The position numbers were made by a program, and so were the translations under genes. This document shows, one piece after another, positions 43,589-50,588 of a stretch of 50,588 nt of DNA (the stretch's first letter is position 1; every line of letters starts with the position of its first letter). The notes under the pieces are model-generated. The model did no database searches, was not told the origin of the DNA, and saw only the letters and a list, made by a program, of their open reading frames with translations. The stretch is from Thalassotalea sp. (lineage in GTDB: Bacteria; Pseudomonadota; Gammaproteobacteria; Enterobacterales; Alteromonadaceae): the NCBI GenBank assembly GCA_022448425.1, contig JAKVCY010000201.1:1-50588 (forward strand), written 5' to 3'.

Positions 43589-46045
43589 TTAATCGGATTG
43601 TTGAGGTGACTTCTTAACTTGTGTTTTCCAGTGACCATCGACAATTTTTTCAGCTAAAAACGTAGATAATTCACTTTCGGGCAACGGCTTAGAAAAGTAA
43701 TAACCTTGGATGGTATCACAGTCATTAAGCGTTAATGAGCGCAATTGAGCACCACTTTCTACCCCTTCTGCTACAACATTCAAGCCTAAGTTTTTAACCA
43801 TCGCAATCGTTGATATTATAATTTGGTAATCAGAGTGGTTTTCTAACATACCGAATACAAAACTCTTATCTATCTTGATGACATCTATTGGCATCTTTTT
43901 AATGTAAGCCAGCGATGAATAACCCGTACCAAAATCGTCGATAGCGAAACTAAACCCAATCTTTTTGAGCCCTTTCATCACTTCAATTGCTTTGTCGATA
44001 TCTGAAACTAATGTCTGTTCGGTTAGTTCAAGTTCAAAGTATTTTGCTGATATTTCAAAACGGCGTGTTAACTGAAGCAAATAGTCCGTTAAGTTAGGAT
44101 CCAAAAATTGCATCGCTGATAGATTTATAGCAATACGTACATCTTTGACCCCCTGAGACCTAAGCTCTATGGCAATCTCAAAACAACGACGCATTACCCA
44201 GTAGCCCAATTCCACCATGTATTCAGAGTTTTCCAGAATTGGAATAAAGTCATCCGGCGGTATCATTCCGCGCTCAGGACTATACCAGCGAAGCAATGCT
44301 TCAAAGCCAACAAGTCTTTTCGTTTTGCTATCTAACTGCGGTTGAAGTGACAAACTAAACTGCTTTTTCAACAGTGCCTGCCTAACAGCACCTTCCAGTT
44401 CAACACGTTGAGCAACTTGTTGGTACAGATCGGGGTGATAGATGTGATACTGAGCTCCGCCATGCTTTTTGGCTTCGTACATCGCAATATCAGCATAACT
44501 GATTAGGTCTTCGGCTCGTTGTGTGCCGTCTTCGGTATAGACAATACCAATACTCGTTGTGACGTAAAAAATACTCGAACCGAGTTTAATAGGCTTTTTA
44601 AAGCGGTTTAGAATATCTTCGGCTACAAATATAGCGTCATCTATTGAGCGAACACTATTGAGAATAACGACAAACTCATCGCCACCAAATCGGCAAGCCA
44701 TATCGACTTTACGAACACCAGTTCTTACGCGATTAGCAGCTTCTTCAAGTAACCTGTCACCCTCACCATGCCCGTGACTATCATTAACCTTTTTAAAGTC
44801 ATCTAAGTCGAGAAATAGGACGCTCAATCCCGATTCTTCGATCTGCAAATTAGCCAGCGACTTTCTCAACTGCAGATTCAGCATATTGCGATTGGGAAGA
44901 CCAGTGAGCAAGTCGTACATCGCAATATTCTCTAACTCTAAGGTTTTTTGTTCTACTTCAATATTAAGTTGCTCTAGTTCGAAACTGAGCTCCTGAGCGG
45001 AATTGGCTAATAAGTCTAATTCATCAACAAAAAAGCTCTGTCGATTAAGTGGTACCTTTCGAAACTCACTAAATTGCTTTTGCGCAAGCATTGGCAAAGC
45101 GTTAGCTAGGTTGACCAAGCGGCGAGTAATAGGGCTCGTTATAAAGAAAACAAGTGATGCTAAGCCAATAAAAATAAGTAATTCTGTGATTAAGAAGTAC
45201 CGACGATAACTCTCATTTTTTTCTTTAAACTCGGTCACATTATCAATCAGCATTAGATAATAATCTTGCGAGTTCGCACTAGATAATGGCAAAAAATTAA
45301 GTAAGTAGTGTTCACTGTAAGTTTCGAATGAAACCCCTTGATTAAGCGCATGTTGCATTGTCGTTTCTGGGTTCTTCAACGCCATCATTTCACGCATTAA
45401 GCTGACATTAGTAGAAGATAAAACGTCGGCCTTGCTTAGTTCCAACGAAGAGCCTGACTCAAAACTGACAATCGCAACATCACTGTCTAGCGACTGATTA
45501 AGTAAAAAAACCACATCAATAAGTGACGCCGCTAGGGTCATCACCGCAGTGTCACCTTGTCCATTGATGACGGGAACACTCGTGATCAATTGGCACTGCT
45601 GATCGCAAGTAATCATACTTACAGGTTCTTGCAACTCGAGAACTCGGCTGGTTTGCTCTCGGATCTGTCGAGACGTTGTATCTGCTGACAGCCATAATGG
45701 CTGAAGGTTAGCGTCAACCAACCAAAGTTCATCTACATTAAGGTGAAGCTGCAGCGCATAAAACTGCTGAGCTACCGCCTCTCTAAGCTGTTTAAAGTCT
45801 GGTTGATCACCGATAGCAATAATGTCAACGAACGATTCAACCCACACTCTTAACTGGTTGTCGAGTTTGTCTTTCTCAAGTAAAAACTGCGTATTACTGA
45901 GCTTCTGTCGATCATTTTGAAACTGTGTGAATTCGTCCTCAAGTCGCCACAACGATAAGGTTGAAAACCCAGCACTCATTAGGAGCAGCGTGGTTAAAAT
46001 AAGCCCAAGTAGCTTTACCGGTACGCTGACGAAGGTCTTATTCAT
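43589..46045 (-). CDS. Membrane GGDEF-EAL protein with periplasmic sensor
   Basis: 818 residues. Membrane helix at residues 10-32, a ~230-residue periplasmic sensor, second helix near 280-302, a coiled linker, then GGDEF (RFGGDEF with I-site RKVD five residues before it) and EAL. The EAL domain keeps FEALLRW, INLSAMQF, ELTEQ, IDDFGTGYSS, IKIDKSF and VVAEGVES, so phosphodiesterase activity looks possible alongside the cyclase motif. It starts 1 nt after the porin stop and is the last gene of the PstS-like/porin/GGDEF-EAL operon. Confidence 0.92.
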   Translation of the reverse strand: MNKTFVSVPVKLLGLILTTLLLMSAGFSTLSLWRLEDEFTQFQNDRQKLSNTQFLLEKDKLDNQLRVWVESFVDIIAIGDQPDFKQLREAVAQQFYALQLHLNVDELWLVDANLQPLWLSADTTSRQIREQTSRVLELQEPVSMITCDQQCQLITSVPVINGQGDTAVMTLAASLIDVVFLLNQSLDSDVAIVSFESGSSLELSKADVLSSTNVSLMREMMALKNPETTMQHALNQGVSFETYSEHYLLNFLPLSSANSQDYYLMLIDNVTEFKEKNESYRRYFLITELLIFIGLASLVFFITSPITRRLVNLANALPMLAQKQFSEFRKVPLNRQSFFVDELDLLANSAQELSFELEQLNIEVEQKTLELENIAMYDLLTGLPNRNMLNLQLRKSLANLQIEESGLSVLFLDLDDFKKVNDSHGHGEGDRLLEEAANRVRTGVRKVDMACRFGGDEFVVILNSVRSIDDAIFVAEDILNRFKKPIKLGSSIFYVTTSIGIVYTEDGTQRAEDLISYADIAMYEAKKHGGAQYHIYHPDLYQQVAQRVELEGAVRQALLKKQFSLSLQPQLDSKTKRLVGFEALLRWYSPERGMIPPDDFIPILENSEYMVELGYWVMRRCFEIAIELRSQGVKDVRIAINLSAMQFLDPNLTDYLLQLTRRFEISAKYFELELTEQTLVSDIDKAIEVMKGLKKIGFSFAIDDFGTGYSSLAYIKKMPIDVIKIDKSFVFGMLENHSDYQIIISTIAMVKNLGLNVVAEGVESGAQLRSLTLNDCDTIQGYYFSKPLPESELSTFLAEKIVDGHWKTQVKKSPQQSD

Positions 46046-46046
46046 G

Positions 46047-47252
46047 CTAGAACCAATACATCAATTGTAGCGCCCACATTTGCCAATACTCACTGTTGTT
46101 GATTACAGGATTAGGTACAACAACTGGGGTTAGTCGTGCGGTTCCTTGATACCAGTGATATTCGGCTTGCAGACGAAGATTAGAAGCAAGTTCAACAGAT
46201 GCACCTATCGTTGTATCATGCTGATAGCCAAAGTATTTTGGTAAGCCAAACGACGACGCTAAGTTGTCTCCATCTTTGTCATCTTTGTCGGCATAAAAAA
46301 ATTCTTGTCTTGCTAATAAACGAATTTGCTCATTGAGTCGATAGCGCACCTGCATGTAGATGCCTTGCCCTTTCCTATCAAGGTGTACAGAAGGCGCATA
46401 AAAACCATCTAACGCAAATCGCTCTTGGTTTACCTCTGTACTAAACTCCCAGCGCTCACCTTCAAACAAGGCATTTAACATAAAGCGTTGTAAAATTATC
46501 TTCGCATCGTAAAACGTATCATTTTCTGACTGGTCATAGCCAAACTCGCTATCAAGTCCAACGATACCAAAACGCCATTGACTATCGATAGGCTGCCAAT
46601 ATGCACTCGCCTGATAATCAGTATCGTGCGTCATTTTGCCAGTAGCGAACTCACTCAAGATAATTTCTGTCTGCTTGTCGGAAATATCAGAGGTGCCATA
46701 ACTCAGATTAATATCAATATCACCTAAGCCACTATTGTGTTTATATGACATCGAAACACCATCACCACCAACAGCAATATCTCTAAAACCATCAAAGTAA
46801 ATAGACTGCGGCAGGACGATCGTCGGACGAGTGTGCGGGATATCACGAGTACTTGAATACAGCCAGTGATAGTTTTTATAGCGCCCAAAATAAATATTTA
46901 ATTTACTCTCAAGCGTTTGATAAGCAGTCCAGTCGAGTAACGCATAGTCAATGCGGGCACCATCTGCATAACGATTCCCTCCATCGATGTAAACGGCCTG
47001 CCCTGCTAGGCGAAGATTGTCTGCTAACTGATAAGAGAAGTTAACGCCAAGTTCTGTTAGCGCTGATGATAAATCGCCATCATCATTAACAAAATCGCTA
47101 TCACTCGCTTCAATTATGCCTTGTGCAATGAAGCCATGAATTTTTAAATCTTGACTATCTTGTGCATTTGCCGAGACAGTTAAACTCATTAATACAGCAA
47201 CAAGGCTGCTCTGCAACACGCTACATTTATTAGTCAGTAATTTTGATAACAT
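46047..47252 (-). CDS. Outer-membrane beta-barrel porin-like protein
   Basis: 401 residues from the ATG at 47252, which has a strong AAGGAGG 5 nt upstream; the frame is open to 47312 inside the previous gene. Signal peptide ending SANA-QD, then alternating beta strands (LRLAGQAVYIDGG, LNIYFGRYKN) and the C-terminal LMYWF, the aromatic end needed for BAM insertion. Of the type found next to small PstS-like proteins. It starts 23 nt inside the 3' end of that gene, so translation is coupled. Confidence 0.83.
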   Translation of the reverse strand: MLSKLLTNKCSVLQSSLVAVLMSLTVSANAQDSQDLKIHGFIAQGIIEASDSDFVNDDGDLSSALTELGVNFSYQLADNLRLAGQAVYIDGGNRYADGARIDYALLDWTAYQTLESKLNIYFGRYKNYHWLYSSTRDIPHTRPTIVLPQSIYFDGFRDIAVGGDGVSMSYKHNSGLGDIDINLSYGTSDISDKQTEIILSEFATGKMTHDTDYQASAYWQPIDSQWRFGIVGLDSEFGYDQSENDTFYDAKIILQRFMLNALFEGERWEFSTEVNQERFALDGFYAPSVHLDRKGQGIYMQVRYRLNEQIRLLARQEFFYADKDDKDGDNLASSFGLPKYFGYQHDTTIGASVELASNLRLQAEYHWYQGTARLTPVVVPNPVINNSEYWQMWALQLMYWF

Positions 47253-47661
47253 GCAAACCTCCTTCTTGCTCGATATTCTCGCCGTAACTAATCGCACCAG
47301 GAGTACTTGCAACTTCTTTCAGTAGTGTTGGGTAGTCTTTAACAACGGTAGGTGCTGTACCAATGCCCGAATAAGTGATTTTTTGCCAAATACGGTCGAG
47401 TTGATATGGGAATATTTTTAGCGTTTCTTTGGAGAAACGTTGGTGCAATGGATGTGAACTCTCTAAAACGAAAACAACAATAGGTTGACCATTTGGCCAC
47501 GTGGTAACTCGCTTCGAAAATATTCGCCGAAGTTCTAACTTGCTCAGCTGAATATGTCCAATCGATGGATGACTTATTGGTTGAACGTCAGCAGCGAATA
47601 CGGTGAGAGGAAGAAAGCTGACGATAAACAACACTAATCTTATTAAATTTTTAATATTCAC
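47230..47661 (-). CDS. Small PstS-like (phosphate-binding-type) periplasmic protein
   Basis: 143 residues with a Sec signal peptide (ending VFA-AD). SKLELRRIFSKRVTTWPNGQPI and the following RFSKETLK and TPGAISYGEN match the short PstS-like domain found in many Shewanella/Vibrio operons. It is too short to be a full phosphate receptor and probably delivers a signal to the GGDEF-EAL protein encoded downstream, an inference from the operon. Starts at a GTG with a weak ribosome site. Confidence 0.78.
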   Translation of the reverse strand: MNIKNLIRLVLFIVSFLPLTVFAADVQPISHPSIGHIQLSKLELRRIFSKRVTTWPNGQPIVVFVLESSHPLHQRFSKETLKIFPYQLDRIWQKITYSGIGTAPTVVKDYPTLLKEVASTPGAISYGENIEQEGGLHVIKITD

Positions 47662-48072
47662 TTCAATGCTTACATCTCATTGTGAATGTTCTCTTAAAAC
47701 AGGCGTCAAAAATTAACTCGTAAGTTAACCGCATGAAAGTCTAATGCTAATGACTTTTACCATTCACAACCACAACGACTTTCGTCTAATCATCGCAAAT
47801 AGCATCCTGCCATGTAACACAATATCCGTAAATATATATCAGATAATTAACAAGTTTTTGCTTAGTAAAGTGTAGTCTAAGTCAATACCTATTCAAATAC
47901 GTTTTGCAGCCAAAAGACATTAGACCAGTATTTTGCTGCGATATTCTTCGAAATAACTATAATATTCGTCAAATTGAGTTTAAATGAAAATTTTCTCTCT
48001 TGATAGTTTGACTAAAACATTTTTTATGTCAGTATCTGAATTACATTAAAATTAACAGTAATTTCACGAATA
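47662..48072. other. 411-nt divergent promoter region of aroQ and the PstS-like operon
   Basis: No gene. AT-rich. For aroQ a weak candidate is TTGATA (48000-48005) with TTATGT (48024-48029), spacing 18 nt. No riboswitch or clear operator is visible. Confidence 0.45.
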
Positions 48073-48519
48073 ATGACTGCAAAGTTTAACATTTTAATCA
48101 TCAATGGTCCTAACTTAAATATGTTAGGAAAACGCGAGCCTGGTATTTACGGTTCGCAAGCGCTTGACCAGTTAAACCAAGCGCTAACCGATCATGCCTT
48201 TAAAGAGGGCATTGCATTGGAATGTGTACAGTCAAATTCAGAAGCTGACCTGATTAATGCAATTCACTCAGCATTCGAGAAAAAAGATTTCATTGTTATC
48301 AACCCAGCAGCATTCACACATACCAGTGTCGCTCTGCGAGATGCACTATTGGCAGTAAACATCCCGTTTATCGAAGTACATATTTCTAATGTGCACGCGA
48401 GAGAAGCATTTCGTCATCACTCGTATCTTTCTGATGTCGCCCAAGGCGTCATCTGTGGCTTGGGAACTCAAGGCTATTTTTATGCACTTGATGCGGCTAA
48501 ACACGCATTAAGTGATTAA
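48073..48519 (+). CDS. aroQ: 3-dehydroquinate dehydratase, type II
   Basis: 148 residues. [16 protein letters not shown] carries the catalytic Tyr, [16 protein letters not shown] the substrate-binding Asn/His, and [16 protein letters not shown] the second His loop. Third step of the shikimate pathway. The aroQ-accB-accC order is common in gammaproteobacteria. Confidence 0.97.
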   Translation: MTAKFNILIINGPNLNMLGKREPGIYGSQALDQLNQALTDHAFKEGIALECVQSNSEADLINAIHSAFEKKDFIVINPAAFTHTSVALRDALLAVNIPFIEVHISNVHAREAFRHHSYLSDVAQGVICGLGTQGYFYALDAAKHALSD

Positions 48520-48560
48520 CAACCGAACAACAAATCCACAGGCAAACACAAGGTGTAGAA

Positions 48561-49019
48561 ATGGATATTAGAAAAATTAAGAAGCTGATCGAGCTAGTAG
48601 AAGAATCAGGTATTAACGAAATTGAAATCTCTGAAGGCGAAGAGTCAATTCGCATTAACAAAGGTGGTACATTAGTACAAGCACCTATGATGCAAGCAGC
48701 ACCTGCTCCTGTAGGAGCTCCTGTAGCACCAGCAGCTCATACAGCGGCGGCGCCTGCAACTGAAGCAGCACCAGCAGCAATTTCTGGTCACGTAGTTCGT
48801 TCACCAATGGTTGGTACTTTCTATGCATCTCCATCGCCAGAGTCTCCATCTTTCGTTGAAGTTGGTCAACACGTTAACGCGGGCGACACACTATGTATCG
48901 TTGAAGCGATGAAAATGATGAACCAAATTGAAGCAGATAAGTCTGGTGTCATTAAAGAAATCTTAGCGCAAAACGAAGACGCTATTGAATTTGACCAACC
49001 GCTATTCATCATTGAATAA
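48561..49019 (+). CDS. accB: Biotin carboxyl carrier protein of acetyl-CoA carboxylase
   Basis: 152 residues: an N-terminal domain ([18 protein letters not shown]), an Ala/Pro-rich linker (residues 38-76) and a biotinyl domain with the biotinylated lysine in EAMKMMNQI. Carries CO2 from AccC to AccAD in fatty acid synthesis. 41 nt after aroQ. Confidence 0.98.
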   Translation: MDIRKIKKLIELVEESGINEIEISEGEESIRINKGGTLVQAPMMQAAPAPVGAPVAPAAHTAAAPATEAAPAAISGHVVRSPMVGTFYASPSPESPSFVEVGQHVNAGDTLCIVEAMKMMNQIEADKSGVIKEILAQNEDAIEFDQPLFIIE

Positions 49020-49042
49020 GCCCAACCATTAAGGGTAATTTC

Positions 49043-50389
49043 ATGTTAGAAAAAGTTGTTATCGCCAACCGAGGAGAAATCGCATTACGTATTTTACGTG
49101 CATGTAAGGAACTCGGTATTAAAACGGTAGCGGTGCATTCAACAGCAGATAAAAACTTAAAACACGTTTTATTAGCTGATGAAACCATCTGTATTGGTAA
49201 GCCTCCTGCAACCGAAAGCTACTTGGATATCCCAAGTATTATTACAGCAGCAGAAGTAACAAACGCGGTTGCTATTCACCCGGGCTATGGCTTCTTAGCA
49301 GAGAATGCAGATTTCGCTGAGCAAGTAGAACAGTCTGGTTTCACCTTCATCGGCCCTAAAGCCGAAAGCATCCGTATTATGGGTGACAAGGTTGCTGCAA
49401 TTCGCGCTATGAAAGCAGCAGGTGTTCCGTGTGTTCCGGGTTCTGATGGCCCACTAACAGACGACAATGATGCCAACCTAGCCCACGGTAAGCGTATTGG
49501 CTACCCAGTTATCATCAAAGCCTCTGGTGGCGGCGGTGGTCGTGGTATGCGTGTAGTACGTGAAGAGTCTGAATTACTTGAAGCCATTCAGTTAACAAAG
49601 ACTGAAGCACGCCAAGCCTTCAACAATGACATGGTTTACATGGAAAAATTCCTTGAGAACCCTCGTCACGTTGAAATTCAAGTGATTGCAGATGGACAAG
49701 GTAATGCAATTCACTTAGGTGAACGTGATTGTTCAATGCAGCGTCGTCACCAGAAGGTTGTTGAAGAAGCGCCAGCACCAGGTATTACGCCTGAAATGCG
49801 CGCTAAAATTGGTGAGCGTTGTTGTAATGCGTGTCTCGAAATTGACTACCGCGGTGCAGGTACATTTGAGTTCCTATACGAAAATGGCGAGTTCTACTTT
49901 ATTGAAATGAATACACGTATTCAGGTAGAGCACCCAGTAACTGAAATGATCACAGGCGTTGACCTTATCAAAGAGCAACTTCGTGTTGCTGCTGGTCAGC
50001 CTTTGTCTTACACACAAGAAGACATCAAGATTTCAGGTCATTCGATTGAGTGTCGTATAAATGCTGAAGATCCACGTACTTTTATCCCTTCTCCGGGTAA
50101 AATTACACGCTTCCACCCACCAGGTGGTTTAGGCGTGCGTTGGGATTCTCACATTTACGCCGATTACTCAGTGCCGCCGCACTACGATTCAATGGTAGGT
50201 AAACTTATTACTTACGGTGATAATCGTGCAGTAGCGATTGCTCGTATGCGTAATGCACTGAACGAACTAGTAGTTGATGGCATTAAAACCAACATTGCAC
50301 TTCATCAAGATATTTTAAGTGATGAAGGTTTTGAAAGTGGTGGCGCTAACATTCACTACTTAGAGAAGAAATTAGCCGAGCAAGATTAG
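49043..50389 (+). CDS. accC: Acetyl-CoA carboxylase biotin carboxylase subunit
   Basis: 448 residues, standard length. Start [20 protein letters not shown], the ATP-grasp Gly-rich loop [41 protein letters not shown] and [13 protein letters not shown] are all present. Carboxylates biotin on AccB. 23 nt after accB; a strong terminator follows. Confidence 0.98.
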   Translation: MLEKVVIANRGEIALRILRACKELGIKTVAVHSTADKNLKHVLLADETICIGKPPATESYLDIPSIITAAEVTNAVAIHPGYGFLAENADFAEQVEQSGFTFIGPKAESIRIMGDKVAAIRAMKAAGVPCVPGSDGPLTDDNDANLAHGKRIGYPVIIKASGGGGGRGMRVVREESELLEAIQLTKTEARQAFNNDMVYMEKFLENPRHVEIQVIADGQGNAIHLGERDCSMQRRHQKVVEEAPAPGITPEMRAKIGERCCNACLEIDYRGAGTFEFLYENGEFYFIEMNTRIQVEHPVTEMITGVDLIKEQLRVAAGQPLSYTQEDIKISGHSIECRINAEDPRTFIPSPGKITRFHPPGGLGVRWDSHIYADYSVPPHYDSMVGKLITYGDNRAVAIARMRNALNELVVDGIKTNIALHQDILSDEGFESGGANIHYLEKKLAEQD

Positions 50390-50441
50390 TTCACGCTGAC
50401 TGTTTGATAAAAGCCCGTCATTTGACCTGTCTTTCATACAC

Positions 50442-50474
50442 AAATCCCTCGATGAAAATCGGGGGATTTTTTTT
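50442..50474 (+). terminator. Rho-independent terminator of the aroQ-accBC operon
   Basis: A 12-bp stem (AAATCCCTCGAT / ATCGGGGGATTT, one G-U) with a GAAA-type loop and T-run, 52 nt after accC. Confidence 0.9.
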
Positions 50475-50502
50475 GAACTTATTTTGCATACCTCGAGCAG
50501 AT

Positions 50503-50588
50503 CTATTTTGATTTAGCGATAAGGTCAGTTCCAGTGTTTTCAACAGGTTCAGCGCAATGGGCAGCAGAAACATTTTCACAAGCAAAAT
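50503..50588 (-). CDS. Possible C-terminal end of an unknown gene (cut by window edge)
   Basis: A minus-strand frame enters from the right edge and ends at a TAG at 50503-50505. Its last residues read NVSAAHCAEPVENTG and then TDLIAKSK. The composition is protein-like, and the convergent position behind the accC terminator is reasonable, but 28 codons are too few to name a family. Confidence 0.4.
   Translation of the reverse strand, partial: FACENVSAAHCAEPVENTGTDLIAKSK

Overview
The window reads as chromosome of a marine gammaproteobacterium of the order Alteromonadales, most like Colwelliaceae (Colwellia/Thalassotalea). The reasons are the AT-rich composition, YadGH, EF-P, GroESL, FxsA, DsbD, AroQ and AccBC sequences of gammaproteobacterial type, DUF3016 proteins, a very large TonB-dependent receptor and many c-di-GMP proteins. 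This placement comes from recognised families, not from a search.

Layout. 1-9.7 kb is mostly housekeeping: a partial panP-type decarboxylase, a yadG-yadH-trmB-like operon, a broken gene (3509-4160), a large secreted reprolysin-type metalloprotease, and efp divergent from epmB, its modifying enzyme. 9.8-12.1 kb holds three tandem DUF3016 proteins and a DUF4136 lipoprotein. 12.4-14.5 kb has an SRAP protein, a DUF2975/Xre pair and a membrane-anchored AraC-type protein. 14.96-18.55 kb is a compact five-gene operon that looks like an undescribed ribosomally made peptide (RiPP-like) system. It has a 48-residue precursor with a Gly-Gly and a C-terminal CxC, an M50 membrane protease with a possible precursor-binding N-terminus, two related acyltransferase-fold proteins (one without the catalytic His), and an exported PDZ protein. 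A stem-loop follows the precursor and a terminator closes the operon. This is the strongest novelty candidate.

19.4-32.2 kb is a catabolic island. Six overlapping genes (SDR, enolase-superfamily dehydratase, NTF2-like/RidA fusion, creatininase family, RraA family, KDG-kinase-like) are followed by a TonB receptor, a flavin-dependent halogenase homologue, an AraC regulator and an FHS-type sugar transporter. Together they suggest uptake and Entner-Doudoroff-like breakdown of an unidentified, possibly nitrogen-containing, sugar acid. An imperfect direct repeat containing the transporter's promoter and first codons flanks the island. To its right lies a mobile zone: two copies of a ~243-bp direct repeat and a full group II intron (33140-35897) whose domain IV carries an extra membrane-protein gene after the reverse transcriptase.

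36.5-50.6 kb returns to core genes: groEL/groES, fxsA, cutA-dsbD, a diguanylate cyclase, ung, a PstS-like/porin/GGDEF-EAL operon, aroQ-accB-accC with a strong terminator, and the edge of one more possible gene. No rRNA, tRNA or CRISPR array was seen.
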